NCBI RefSeq assembly: GCF_947499945.1
Contig: NZ_CANMQD010000001.1
Span: forward strand, 930,001 to 994,000
Source: an uncultured Sulfitobacter sp.
GTDB taxonomy: Bacteria > Pseudomonadota > Alphaproteobacteria > Rhodobacterales > Rhodobacteraceae
Direction of reading: 5' to 3'
Length of the DNA: 64,000 nt
The notes below the pieces were generated by a model. It worked only from the letters and a program-made list of their open reading frames with translations. It was not told the DNA's origin and made no database searches. The stretch's first letter is position 1. Every line of letters starts with the position of its first letter. Position numbers and translations under genes: made by a program. Positions 24,472 through 33,164 of the stretch are shown here, one piece after another.

Positions 24472-24996
24472 TCAATGCAGCAGGGCGTGGGCAGGACGCA
24501 AGGGGGTGCGTTCCCAAATCACAACAGCGTTGCCGCGCTCTGCGCGCAGTTCTGACAACATCCGCTCGATCCGCAGCCCCGGCAATTTGCTGAAAGCGTC
24601 AAACAGGGCATCGGCTCCCGCAGCGTTCACAGGGATCATTACGGGCGCCTGCTCAGGTGCATCGAGCCGCCAATGGGCAGGGCTTGCCGTGCGGTCAAGG
24701 CTCAAACGTTCCAATGCGGCAAGGGCAACGACTCCGCCAGTCAGCGGTCCGAAATAGGCGATCTGGCCCTCATCCACTTGCACAGCGCCCAAGCCGTCGC
24801 CAGCCCCCCGAAACCGCCCCCGTTGTGCACCCACTAGGCTTAGGGCAATCCCGCCCAGCACCAATGCCCAACCCGGCAACGCCAGCAGAAGCCCTGGACC
24901 GATGACCCACCAAAGCCCGAAGAGGGCCAAGCCAACACCGACAAAAACCTCGCGCCAGCGCCATAACACTGCTTTCGCTTCAGGTCTGAAGAACAC
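24472..24996 (-). CDS. Hypothetical membrane protein between rsmE and gshA
   Basis: The likely start is the GTG at 24996, whose first base is shared with the rsmE stop (TAGTG). The 174-residue product has two N-terminal helices ('VFVGVGLALFGLWWVIGPGLLLALPGWALVLGG', seen as FVGVGLALFGLWW and LLLALPGWALVLGG) and a soluble C-terminal domain with 'AVQVDEGQIAYFGPLTGG'. The ORF-track start lies inside rsmE. Family not recognised; similar proteins commonly sit beside rsmE/gshA in Roseobacter genomes as far as I recall. Confidence 0.7.
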   Translation of the reverse strand: MFFRPEAKAVLWRWREVFVGVGLALFGLWWVIGPGLLLALPGWALVLGGIALSLVGAQRGRFRGAGDGLGAVQVDEGQIAYFGPLTGGVVALAALERLSLDRTASPAHWRLDAPEQAPVMIPVNAAGADALFDAFSKLPGLRIERMLSELRAERGNAVVIWERTPLRPAHALLH

Positions 24997-25721
24997 TATG
25001 ACCAATCCCCCAAAGCTTGCTGCCAGAGGGTCATGGCCGCCACTGCCGCCGTGTCCGCCCGCAATATACGCGGCCCCAGAGAGACTGAGGTTGCGCACGC
25101 CATCGCCCGCAGCTTGTCACGCTCCCGTTCGGAAAAGCCGCCCTCTGGCCCAATAAATATTGCCCATGGGGCAGAAACCTGACCCTTAAGGAAGCCAGAC
25201 GCCGATGATGTTAGTGCTTCGTCACAAAACATGATGCGCCGCGATAAATCCCAATTGCCCAGCAGCTTATCAAACCGCTGCATCTCGGCCACTTCGGGTA
25301 CATAAGTGCCGCCACATTGCTCTGCCGCTTCAACAGCATGGGCTTGAAGACGGTCACGCTGGACGCGGCCTGCATTGGTAAAGTCGGTTTGCATCGGCAC
25401 AATACGCGCAGCGCCCATCTCCGCCGCCTTCTCGACAATAAAATCAGTGCGCGCTTTTTTGATCGGTGCAAAGCAAAGCCAGAGGTCCGGCGGCATCTGC
25501 AACGGCTTGGTCTGCTCCAGACACGTCAGCTCACCACCGCGCTTTCCTGCCTGCGACACTTCGGCCTGCCACTCGCCGTCCTGCCCGTTAAACAACAGTA
25601 CCTGTGCGCCAGCAGCAAGCCGCATAACGTTGAAAAGATAATTCGCCTGCCCACGGTCCAAAGGAACTGTTTGCCCATCCCCTAAAGGGTGCTCTACATA
25701 AAGTCTGATTTTCGCATCCAT
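24996..25721 (-). CDS. rsmE: 16S rRNA m3U1498 methyltransferase
   Basis: This SPOUT-fold methyltransferase modifies U1498 of 16S rRNA with SAM. The 241-residue form starts at MDAKIRLYVEHPL (25721), matching the family; the ORF-track start runs into ubiA. It has a PUA-like N-terminal domain ('NYLFNVMRLAAGAQVLLFNG') and the SPOUT knot with 'IFIGPEGGFSERERDKL' and 'SLGPRILRADTAAVAAM'. It is divergent from ubiA, 11 bases apart at the starts. Confidence 0.93.
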   Translation of the reverse strand: MDAKIRLYVEHPLGDGQTVPLDRGQANYLFNVMRLAAGAQVLLFNGQDGEWQAEVSQAGKRGGELTCLEQTKPLQMPPDLWLCFAPIKKARTDFIVEKAAEMGAARIVPMQTDFTNAGRVQRDRLQAHAVEAAEQCGGTYVPEVAEMQRFDKLLGNWDLSRRIMFCDEALTSSASGFLKGQVSAPWAIFIGPEGGFSERERDKLRAMACATSVSLGPRILRADTAAVAAMTLWQQALGDWS

Positions 25722-25732
25722 AGGATGGATAT

Positions 25733-26707
25733 ATGCAAGACAACGCCACACCACCAGAGCCGCAAGACAATGGAACAGTTGCAGATGCATATTCCCATAA
25801 TTGGGTGGACCTCTATGCCCCTGCCGCAACACGCCCCTTTCTGCGGCTCAGCCGCGCAGACAGGCCAATCGGCACATGGCTTTTGCTCCTTCCGTGCTGG
25901 TGGGGGCTGTCGCTGGCGATGATCTATGACCAACAGACATCGTGGTATGATCTTTGGATATTTGTGGGCTGTGCACTTGGGGCGTTTTTGATGCGCGGCG
26001 CGGGTTGCACATGGAACGATATCTCAGACCGTGACTTTGACGGAAAGGTAGCACGCACCCGCTCACGGCCTATCCCGTCGGGTCAGGTAAGTGTCAAAGG
26101 GGCGGTGATCTGGATGATCATTCAGGCGCTTATCTCATTTATGATCCTGCTGACATTCAACGCTGCTGCAATCCGCCTTGGTGTACTTGCCCTGATACCA
26201 GTTGCAATTTATCCCTTCGCCAAGCGCTTCACCTGGTGGCCACAAGTATTCTTGGGCCTCGCCTTCAACTGGGGCACATTACTGGCTTGGACGGCCCACA
26301 CAGGTCAACTCGATGCGCCGGCAGTTGTGCTTTATCTCGCTGGCATCGCATGGACGCTCTTTTATGATACAATTTACGCCCATCAGGACACGGAGGATGA
26401 TGCGTTGATCGGTGTTAAATCCACCGCGCGTCTATTTGGTGAAAACACTGGCAAATGGCTGCGCCGGTTTCTTATGGCGACTGTCGGACTGATGGGGATC
26501 GCGGTGATTTATTCCGCGCTGCCAAATGCTTCTGTCCTCGCCCTTGCCGTGGCAATTGGGGGGCCGTGGGCGATGGGATGGCATATGGCGTGGCAGTTGC
26601 GCGGCCTCGACATCCACAATACCGACAAAATGCTCCAATTGTTTCGAGTCAACAGAGATACCGGCATAATACCGCTGCTCTTTTTCGCGATTGCACTACT
26701 CCTGTGA
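25733..26707 (+). CDS. ubiA: 4-hydroxybenzoate polyprenyltransferase
   Basis: UbiA joins the polyprenyl tail to 4-hydroxybenzoate in ubiquinone synthesis, in the inner membrane. The 324-residue protein has the two Asp-rich motifs 'GCTWNDISDRDFDGKVARTRSRP' (read as NDISDRDFD) and 'DTIYAHQDTEDD', and eight to nine helices. An N-terminal extension of about 30 polar residues precedes 'RLSRADRPIGTWLLLLPCWW'. Divergent from rsmE, so the two promoters must overlap in a very short space. Confidence 0.94.
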   Translation: MQDNATPPEPQDNGTVADAYSHNWVDLYAPAATRPFLRLSRADRPIGTWLLLLPCWWGLSLAMIYDQQTSWYDLWIFVGCALGAFLMRGAGCTWNDISDRDFDGKVARTRSRPIPSGQVSVKGAVIWMIIQALISFMILLTFNAAAIRLGVLALIPVAIYPFAKRFTWWPQVFLGLAFNWGTLLAWTAHTGQLDAPAVVLYLAGIAWTLFYDTIYAHQDTEDDALIGVKSTARLFGENTGKWLRRFLMATVGLMGIAVIYSALPNASVLALAVAIGGPWAMGWHMAWQLRGLDIHNTDKMLQLFRVNRDTGIIPLLFFAIALLL

Positions 26708-26768
26708 TTGCACCACAGGCATCAGCATCGTATCACCTGCTTAACCTCCAACTGTTCCGAAAGTGCCT

Positions 26769-28643
26769 ATGCGCCTCTCCTCCATGCTCACAATTTTTCT
26801 GACCTTTGCTGCCGCTGCGGTTATCTGCCTTGTTGCAGCAAGCTTTTCGGTACAGCTGATTGAGGATTCCTCGGAGATCGGTGTGCGTGATGCCTTGGAC
26901 GAAAAAGGAATGACATGGGCTGAAGTCGAGGCAAACGGCTTGCAAGTCTCGCTCACTGGTATCGCCCCCACCGAGGCAGTACGCTTTTCGGCACTAACTA
27001 CCGCAGGCTCTGTTGTCGACGCAGCGCGGGTGATTGACGGCATGGGCGTCGCCGCTCAGGAAGCACTTGCCGCGCCTAAGTTCTCCGCCGAAATCCTTCG
27101 CAACGAAAGTGGTGTATCCGTCATTGGCCTCATCCCCACCAGCACAGACCGTGAATATGTAATCGCGCGATTTTCCAGCCTTGAAGGCTCGAACGGCGTG
27201 ACGGATCTGCTTGAAACTGCGGATTATCCAGCGCCTGAAGGTTGGGAAAGTACACTCGAATTCGCCTTGTCTGCGATGAGTAGCCTCCCTCGCGCCAAAG
27301 TTTCTGTTGAGGCGGAACGCGTTGCCATCACAGCCATCACAAACAGCGCACAGGAAAAAGCCCGCCTTGAGCAAAACCTCAGACGCATGGCCCCGCGACA
27401 GGTTCTCTTGCAACTGGATATTTCCGCCCCGCGCCCTGTAATTACGCCGTTCACAACGCGGTTTCAGATCACACCAGACGGGGCAAGCTTTGACGCATGC
27501 TCTGCCGATACCGATCAAGCGGCGCAGCGCATCATCAGCGCAGCAAAAGCCGCAGGTGCGGAAAACCCGCGCTGTACTGTGGGCTTGGGCGTTCCCACGC
27601 CGCGGTGGGCGGATGCCGTTACCGCATCAATCGGTGCGCTGACAAAACTTGGTGGCGGCTCTATTACAATTGCGGACGCCGACATTACGCTGCTTGCGGC
27701 CCCAGAAACCAGCCAGTCGCTTTTTGACGATGTCGTCGGCGAGCTGGAAAATAGCCTGCCCGCCGTGTTCGCCCTGCAGGCAAAGTTGCCAGAGGCGCAG
27801 GATCCGAATGCAGGCCCCCCCGAATTCACTGCGACCCTGAGCCCTGAAGGCCAAGTGCAACTGCGCGGCCGCGTCAACGATGATGCGTTGCGTGACCTCA
27901 CAACCAGCTTTGCAAAGGCGCGGTTCGGCTCTGACAAAGTGTTCACCGCAACGCGGGTTGTGGATGATCTGCCTTCCGACTGGGCCACCCGCGTACTGGC
28001 TGGCCTTGAAGGGCTTGGCCAGCTGAGCAACGGTACTGCGACCATCACACCTGACAGCGTTCAAATCACTGGCAATACCGGCAATCCTGACGCCTCGACC
28101 GAGATCGCCTCGTTGCTCGCCGGTAAACTGGGCGAAGGATCGGCTTTCGATGTAAACGTGACCTATCAAAAAAGGCTGGACCCCGTCCTTGGCTTGCCCA
28201 CACCTGATGAGTGCGAGGCTGAAATCGGTGCGATCGTTGCTGCTGGCAAAATTAATTTTGAGCCTGGTTCAGCAACAATTGATGCGTCTGCCCTAGGAAC
28301 GATGGATGACATTGCGGCCATACTCAAACGCTGCGGCGCTCTTGATCTTGAAATTCAGGGTTACACCGACAGTCAGGGCGGCGGCGATATGAACCTCGCC
28401 CTCAGCCAAAGTCGTGCGGAGTCAGTTCTCAATGAATTGCGCGCACGCCGTGTGGTTACCAATTCGTTCAAAGCAGTCGGGTATGGTGAAGCAAGCCCCG
28501 TTGCAGACAATGCGACAGAAGCCGGACGAGAAGCTAACAGACGGATCGAATTCCGGCTGGTACGCTCTGGTGCCGTTGCAACGTCTGGCGAAAACGATGA
28601 TACAACAGAAAATACACCGACCGAAGAAAGCGCTACAGAATGA
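26769..28643 (+). CDS. OmpA-family envelope protein with BON-like repeats
   Basis: A 624-residue exported protein: an N-terminal signal anchor ('FLTFAAAAVICLVAASFSVQL'), a long region of repeated 70-80 residue alpha/beta units that look like BON domains (e.g. 'GLQVSLTGIAPTEAVRFSAL', 'QVQLRGRVNDDALRDLTTSF', 'SVQITGNTGNPDASTEIASL'), and a C-terminal OmpA peptidoglycan-binding domain 'INFEPGSATIDASALGTMDD' to 'GYGEASPVADNATEAGREAN'. It should tie the inner membrane or periplasm to peptidoglycan. ATG at 26769 is preferred over the GTG two codons earlier. The stop overlaps a coiled-coil membrane protein gene (ATGA). Confidence 0.83.
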   Translation: MRLSSMLTIFLTFAAAAVICLVAASFSVQLIEDSSEIGVRDALDEKGMTWAEVEANGLQVSLTGIAPTEAVRFSALTTAGSVVDAARVIDGMGVAAQEALAAPKFSAEILRNESGVSVIGLIPTSTDREYVIARFSSLEGSNGVTDLLETADYPAPEGWESTLEFALSAMSSLPRAKVSVEAERVAITAITNSAQEKARLEQNLRRMAPRQVLLQLDISAPRPVITPFTTRFQITPDGASFDACSADTDQAAQRIISAAKAAGAENPRCTVGLGVPTPRWADAVTASIGALTKLGGGSITIADADITLLAAPETSQSLFDDVVGELENSLPAVFALQAKLPEAQDPNAGPPEFTATLSPEGQVQLRGRVNDDALRDLTTSFAKARFGSDKVFTATRVVDDLPSDWATRVLAGLEGLGQLSNGTATITPDSVQITGNTGNPDASTEIASLLAGKLGEGSAFDVNVTYQKRLDPVLGLPTPDECEAEIGAIVAAGKINFEPGSATIDASALGTMDDIAAILKRCGALDLEIQGYTDSQGGGDMNLALSQSRAESVLNELRARRVVTNSFKAVGYGEASPVADNATEAGREANRRIEFRLVRSGAVATSGENDDTTENTPTEESATE

Positions 28644-28966
28644 GCAGATTTGAATTCGTCCTCGCGACCGCCATCATTCTATTCGTTGCATTCTGCATGG
28701 GATGGTTTGCCAACTGGCTACTGCACCGCTTTACCCGCGTAGCGTCGGATGATGTGGCCCAACTCGACCGGATGAGCCAAGAGCTTCACGAGGCTGAAGA
28801 GACGCGGGATCAGGCGATCACCTATCTGCAACAGCGTGAGGCCGAGCTTACAAACCAGCTGTCGCAGACAGAGGCCGAGTTGCGCGCCGCGATGGACGGC
28901 CTGCGCGACGCACGCCATGAAGCAGAAGAAATGCGTGCCTATATTGAAAGCCAGCGCGCAGGATGA
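28640..28966 (+). CDS. Membrane-anchored coiled-coil protein
   Basis: 108 residues: one N-terminal helix ('FVLATAIILFVAFCMGWFANWLL') then a long heptad-rich coiled coil from about residue 40 to 105 ('LDRMSQELHEAEETRDQAIT', 'EAELTNQLSQTEAELRAAMD'). It starts inside the stop codon of the OmpA-like gene and so is probably made with it. No named family recognised; a structural partner in the periplasm or cytoplasm is the simplest reading. Confidence 0.75.
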   Translation: MSRFEFVLATAIILFVAFCMGWFANWLLHRFTRVASDDVAQLDRMSQELHEAEETRDQAITYLQQREAELTNQLSQTEAELRAAMDGLRDARHEAEEMRAYIESQRAG

Positions 28967-28976
28967 TCAAGCGCCG

Positions 28977-29423
28977 TTAAGGAACAGTGAGGCACGCGCA
29001 TTTGGCGTTCTTGCTGATCTGATGTGACGTGCTGCCCAAGACAAGCGATCCAAGATTTCCCAAACCACGACGTCCGGTAATGATCAAATCAGCCGATGCA
29101 GCTTCAGCACGGTCAAGAATGTCATGTGCAGGATCGCCATGGCCGATATGCACTTCGACAGTCTCAAGCCCCTCCTCTGCGGCAATGTCACGGGCTTGCT
29201 CACCCAGCTTATCCGCAGCCTCTAGCAAGAGCTCTTGTTGAGCAACATTCGTGCCCACATAAAAGCCCGATATCGCCTCGGCGGCGTAGACCACCGTTTC
29301 ATCCCGTGGAGTATGCTGAATTTGTAGCTTTGCATCGAATTTCAACGCAATCTGGCATGCAAGTTGCAGCGCCCGTTTGGCCGCGTCAGAGCCGTCGATA
29401 CCAACGACAATAGACTTAATCAT
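28977..29423 (-). CDS. Universal stress protein (UspA, ATP-binding type)
   Basis: From the ATG at 29423, which has a strong GGAGGACAG ribosome site, the protein is 148 residues: 'MIKSIVVGIDGSDAAKRALQ' to 'GRRGLGNLGSLVLGSTSHQI'. The G-x2-G-x9-G-S run is the ATP-binding pattern of UspFG/MJ0577-type proteins. The ORF-track start 37 codons upstream is not credible. It is a single-gene unit convergent with the coiled-coil protein gene. Confidence 0.92.
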   Translation of the reverse strand: MIKSIVVGIDGSDAAKRALQLACQIALKFDAKLQIQHTPRDETVVYAAEAISGFYVGTNVAQQELLLEAADKLGEQARDIAAEEGLETVEVHIGHGDPAHDILDRAEAASADLIITGRRGLGNLGSLVLGSTSHQISKNAKCACLTVP

Positions 29424-29508
29424 ATTCTGTCCTCCAATGGGTGATCCTCTCAGCCTACGCTTGCGTGTCTCAATGCTGCTTTGACATGGATCAATACGTG
29501 GTGCCGTC

Positions 29509-29952
29509 CTACCAACGGGACAAAGCGGCTTCATCCTCTTCGGTAGACGCCACCCATGCTTTCCCTGACGCAGAAATTTCCCGCTTCCAAAAAGGCGCGC
29601 GCGATTTGAGATAATCCATCAAAAACGCTGCCGCTTCAAAAGCATCCTTGCGGTGTCGCGCGGCGGTTGCCACCATCATAATCATCTCACCCGGAACCAG
29701 ACGACCATATCTGTGAATGATCAAAACATCCCCTAACGAAAAACGCGCCTGCGCCTGCGATGCCATCTCAGAGAGCGCCTTTTCTGTCATCCCTGGATAA
29801 TGTTCGATTTCCATGGCTTCCATAGGATCGTCAGACAGGTCCCGCACAACGCCAGTAAAGGTTACAATTGCGCCCATATCACGCCGACCCGACGCGAAGG
29901 TGGTGCTCTCCTGCCCCAGATCAAAAGGCGCGTCTTGAACACTTATCCGCAT
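29509..29952 (-). CDS. moaE: Molybdopterin synthase catalytic subunit
   Basis: MoaE, with MoaD thiocarboxylate, converts precursor Z (cPMP) to molybdopterin. The 147-residue protein has 'ATFTGVVRDLSDDPMEAMEIEHYPGMTEK' (seen as GVVRDL and EIEHYPGMTE), 'IHRYGRLVPGEMIMMVATAARHR' and 'LKSRAPFWKREI', with the active-site lysines at 'KSRAPFWKRE'. It directly follows moaD (one base between). Confidence 0.95.
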   Translation of the reverse strand: MRISVQDAPFDLGQESTTFASGRRDMGAIVTFTGVVRDLSDDPMEAMEIEHYPGMTEKALSEMASQAQARFSLGDVLIIHRYGRLVPGEMIMMVATAARHRKDAFEAAAFLMDYLKSRAPFWKREISASGKAWVASTEEDEAALSRW

Positions 29953-29953
29953 G

Positions 29954-30199
29954 CTACCCGCCTGTCATAGGTGGAAAAAACGCGACCTCGCGCACACCAG
30001 CAAGCGGGGCGTCAAAATCAGCAAGCTCTTGGTCCAACGCGACGCGCAAGGCAGACGTATCTTCAAAAGCGGCGGCATAGCGTTCTTCACGCGCCCTCAA
30101 TTCTGCAACCAAATCTGCAACGGTCACAGCGCTCGTTTCAATCTGTTCGCGCGGCAGGCCAATGCGCTCGCGCACCCACGCAAAATACAAGACGTCCAT
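29954..30199 (-). CDS. moaD: Molybdopterin synthase sulfur-carrier subunit
   Basis: An 81-residue ubiquitin-fold protein ending in the Gly-Gly tail 'FFPPMTGG', which is activated and thiocarboxylated. The start MDVLYFAWVRERIGLP at 30199 shares one base with the pgsA stop (TGATG), indicating coupling; the ORF-track start lies within pgsA. Order of transcription is pgsA - moaD - moaE. Confidence 0.94.
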   Translation of the reverse strand: MDVLYFAWVRERIGLPREQIETSAVTVADLVAELRAREERYAAAFEDTSALRVALDQELADFDAPLAGVREVAFFPPMTGG

Positions 30200-30864
30200 C
30201 AACGCCCCTCCTTCAGATGCGGCATAGCCTTCATCATATAATCCCACCCCGTCACCGCCGTCAGCGCCGCAGCGAGCCATAAAAGAAACAGCCCGATCCG
30301 GCCCGACCATTCCATAGCCAACACCTTCCAGCCCAACCCAAGCGTATCTTCTTCAGTGCCGTTCAGGATTGCTTGAACCATCGTTTCATCCATGCCGTAG
30401 ACACTCATTCCCAAATAATGCTCAAACACCCCTTGGCTGAACAAGACGGCAATCGCAGTCATCTGCAATGCAGTCTTCCATTTGGCCAACTTCGTCACTT
30501 TCAAAGTTCCCGCAGTATCGCCGAGATATTCCCGCAAACCCGATACAAAAACCTCACGAAACAAGATCACAGTCGCAGGTAGCACAAGCCAAGGCGACCA
30601 ACTTGAAAAGCCAATGATAACCATCAAGGCAATTACAACCATCGCCTTATCCGCGATAGGATCCAACATCGCACCTAGCTTTGTCTCCTGCTTCCACGCG
30701 CGTGCAAGATAGCCGTCAACCCAATCCGTCACCGCCGCCGAGACAAAGAGCAGGAGTGCAAACCAATCCGCATAGGGACGCGTGAAATACAAAAACATCA
30801 CAGCCACACAGGGCGCAGCAAGCAACCGCATCACGGTCAGGATATTTGGTACATTCCACTTCAT
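30199..30864 (-). CDS. pgsA: CDP-diacylglycerol-glycerol-3-phosphate 3-phosphatidyltransferase
   Basis: PgsA makes phosphatidylglycerol phosphate in the inner membrane. The 221-residue protein has the CDP-alcohol phosphatase/transferase motif D-x2-D-G-x2-A-R-x8-G-x3-D-x3-D in 'TDWVDGYLARAWKQETKLGAMLDPIADK' (seen as DWVDGYLAR and GAMLDPIADK) and about five helices. It opens the pgsA-moaD-moaE run, 148 bases downstream of uvrC. Confidence 0.94.
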   Translation of the reverse strand: MKWNVPNILTVMRLLAAPCVAVMFLYFTRPYADWFALLLFVSAAVTDWVDGYLARAWKQETKLGAMLDPIADKAMVVIALMVIIGFSSWSPWLVLPATVILFREVFVSGLREYLGDTAGTLKVTKLAKWKTALQMTAIAVLFSQGVFEHYLGMSVYGMDETMVQAILNGTEEDTLGLGWKVLAMEWSGRIGLFLLWLAAALTAVTGWDYMMKAMPHLKEGR

Positions 30865-31012
30865 AATTGCACCCTACACCGCGCAAACATCACGTAAAAG
30901 CACGAACCCTGTCCCCACAGGAACAAGACATCTGATATGCGCGATCCTTCGCTTCTATTTAGCAAATCAAGTCACCCCAAAGGAAAAAGGCGAGAGAGTA
31001 AGAAGTCTCGGC

Positions 31013-32878
31013 TCACCCTTTCTCATGGAAGTAGGCATAGATCGTGTCAGCCAATGCCCCTGACACCCCCTCAACCGCTTTTAAATCATGCAGATTCGCG
31101 CGTGCGACCGCCTTTGCCGAACCGAAATGTGCCAGCAGTGCGCGCTTTCGCGCGGCTCCCACCCCTGGAACATCGTCAAGCGGTGTGGCCCCAACAGATT
31201 TTGCCCGCTTGGCGCGGTGCGTTCCAATTGCAAAGCGGTGTGCCTCGTCGCGCATGCGCTGAATAAAATAGAGCACCGGATCATTGTGCCGCAGAGCCAT
31301 AACTGGCCTACCCGTGCGGTAGAATTCCTCCTTACCTGCATCACGGTCCTCTCCCTTGGCAATGCCAATCATCGGGATATCCTCGACGCCATACTCCCGC
31401 ATAATTTCACGCACTGCACTCACCTGCCCCGCACCGCCGTCAATCAGCAGCAGATCAGGCCAATTCCCCTCGCGTCGCTCTGGATCTTCCTTGATCAGGC
31501 GCTTAAAGCGGCGCATCAACACCTCTTTCATCATGCCAAAATCATCACCTGGGGTAAGGTCATCCCCGCGAATGTTGAATTTGCGGTACTGGCTTTTCAT
31601 CATCCCCTCTTGCCCCGCAACCACCATCGCACCTACGGCAAAAGCACCCTGAATGTGGGAGTTGTCATAGACCTCGATTCGATCTGGTACTTTTGGCAGA
31701 TCAAATGCCTCCGCCAATCCTTTGAGCAGTTTGGTCTGCGTGGCACTCTCTGCCATCTTACGTGCAAGGCTTTCTCGGGCATTGCGCAATGCACCATCAA
31801 CCAGCTCGGCCTTCTCACCGCGCTGTGGCACCAACAACTCGACCTTGCGGTCAATCTTGGTGGCTAGAGCCGCCGCCATCAGGTCCGGATTCTCGATCTC
31901 GTGGCTCAGGATAAGTTGGCGTGGCGGATCGCGCTGGTCGTAGAACTGGCCGATAAAGGCCTCCAGAACTTCGGCAGGCTCCACATCATCGCCCACACGC
32001 GGATAATAATCGTGATTGCCCCAGTTCTGACCCGAGCGGATAAAGAACACCTGTACACAGGCCTGACCGTCGGACATGTGCAAACCAATGACGTCCGCTT
32101 CGCTCACACCTTTGGGATTTATGCCTTGCGTTGTCTGAACTTGCGTTAGTGCCTTGATGCGATCTCTTAAGGCTGCGGCACGTTCAAACTCCATCTCCTC
32201 AGACGCCGCAGTCATCTCGGCAGCAAGCCGTGTTTGGATACCAGTCGTCTTTCCGGCGAGAAACTTCTGCGCGTCCTCAACAGTCTGCCGATACTCCTCT
32301 GCGCTGATTTTACCCACACAGGGTGCTGAGCACCGCTTGATCTGGTACTGTAAACAGGGCCGTGTGCGGCTTTCGAATTGGGAGTTCGTGCAATCTCGCA
32401 GCAAGAACACGCGTTGAAGCTGGTTCAGCGTTCTGTTCACCGCACCCGCGCTGGCAAAAGGACCATAATAAGCGCCCTTTTCCTTCTTCGCGCCGCGATG
32501 TTTTTTAATCTGTGGGTAGTCGTGCGTATTGGTAACAAGGATATTGGGAAAGCTCTTGTCATCGCGAAGCAGTACGTTGAACTTAGGCTTAAGTTGCTTG
32601 ATCAAGTTTTGCTCTAACAGCAACGCCTCGGTCTCGGTCTTAGTCGTGAGAAACATCATCGAGACAGTGTTGTCGATCATACGCGCGATGCGTGGGCTGT
32701 GGCCGCTGGGCCGCGCGTAATTACTGACACGGGCCCGCAAGTTTCGCGCTTTGCCAACATAAAGCACCCTGCTCTCGCCATCCAGCATCCGGTAAACACC
32801 CGGTGAGCCGTCCAAAGTCTTGAGGTAACTCTGGATGACGTCATAGCCCGAAAGCTGGGGTTTTTCTGCGTCGGACAT
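31013..32878 (-). CDS. uvrC: Excinuclease ABC subunit C
   Basis: UvrC makes both incisions in nucleotide-excision repair. The 621-residue protein has the GIY-YIG domain near the N-terminus ('GSPGVYRMLDGESRVLYVGK'), the UvrB-binding UVR motif ('MTAASEEMEFERAAALRDRI'), the RNase H-like 3'... 5' incision domain ('VYDNSHIQGAFAVGAMVV', 'LLIDGGAGQV') and tandem helix-hairpin-helix motifs at the end ('DDVPGVGAARKRALLAHFG'). The start MSDAEKPQLSGYD at 32878 is chosen; an ATG ten codons upstream is possible. An AT-rich stretch with DnaA-box-like repeats lies upstream. Confidence 0.95.
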   Translation of the reverse strand: MSDAEKPQLSGYDVIQSYLKTLDGSPGVYRMLDGESRVLYVGKARNLRARVSNYARPSGHSPRIARMIDNTVSMMFLTTKTETEALLLEQNLIKQLKPKFNVLLRDDKSFPNILVTNTHDYPQIKKHRGAKKEKGAYYGPFASAGAVNRTLNQLQRVFLLRDCTNSQFESRTRPCLQYQIKRCSAPCVGKISAEEYRQTVEDAQKFLAGKTTGIQTRLAAEMTAASEEMEFERAAALRDRIKALTQVQTTQGINPKGVSEADVIGLHMSDGQACVQVFFIRSGQNWGNHDYYPRVGDDVEPAEVLEAFIGQFYDQRDPPRQLILSHEIENPDLMAAALATKIDRKVELLVPQRGEKAELVDGALRNARESLARKMAESATQTKLLKGLAEAFDLPKVPDRIEVYDNSHIQGAFAVGAMVVAGQEGMMKSQYRKFNIRGDDLTPGDDFGMMKEVLMRRFKRLIKEDPERREGNWPDLLLIDGGAGQVSAVREIMREYGVEDIPMIGIAKGEDRDAGKEEFYRTGRPVMALRHNDPVLYFIQRMRDEAHRFAIGTHRAKRAKSVGATPLDDVPGVGAARKRALLAHFGSAKAVARANLHDLKAVEGVSGALADTIYAYFHEKG

Positions 32879-32908
32879 AACCGTTCGATTCTCTCTCGTT
32901 CTCTTCAT

Positions 32909-33164
32909 GTTTTAACAGCAGCATCAACCACTAACATGTCCACTTTTCCTGTGGATAACTCTGTCTATAACTTCTGAACACACAGAGTTTTTCGTTAATT
33001 TTTAAGAGGTTCGCTGGAACGACTATTTTTTAGGCAAAAACTTAAACTATTGTAAACAATTGATTTAATTTAATAGTAGCTTCAAAACCGCTCATTAACC
33101 AATGAAACCCTTAACAGATTTACCAAATTCCATTCTTACGTGCAAAACTTTGCCACCCTGCGCT
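32909..33164. other. AT-rich intergenic region between the FolM-like gene and uvrC
   Basis: No gene of credible length is seen in these 256 bases. The stretch is clearly more AT-rich than its surroundings (e.g. TTGATTTAATTTAATAG near 33060) and holds ATTGT-AA-ACAAT and the tandem repeats at 32949. Both flanking genes are on the minus strand, so it must contain the uvrC promoter; a TTTACA...TAAAAA-like pair in the minus direction is possible but weak. Confidence 0.5.
32949..32972. repeat. Tandem 12-base repeats containing a perfect DnaA box
   Basis: CTGTGGATAACT is followed directly by CTGTCTATAACT (10 of 12 bases identical). The first contains TGTGGATAA, the complement of the consensus DnaA box TTATCCACA; the second has a two-mismatch version. 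They lie beside an AT-rich stretch, the arrangement expected of a DnaA-regulated promoter or an origin-like site. Confidence 0.5.

Noticed and set aside
31088-31867. 259-residue plus-strand ORF within uvrC
   Set aside because: The uvrC frame has full domain support over this range; the antisense frame shows no recognisable motif and is a shadow of codon bias.
32909-33164. Chromosomal replication origin
   Set aside because: Only one perfect DnaA box and one degenerate copy are present, the flanking genes are not the usual origin neighbours and both point the same way. Kept only as a finding about tandem boxes.
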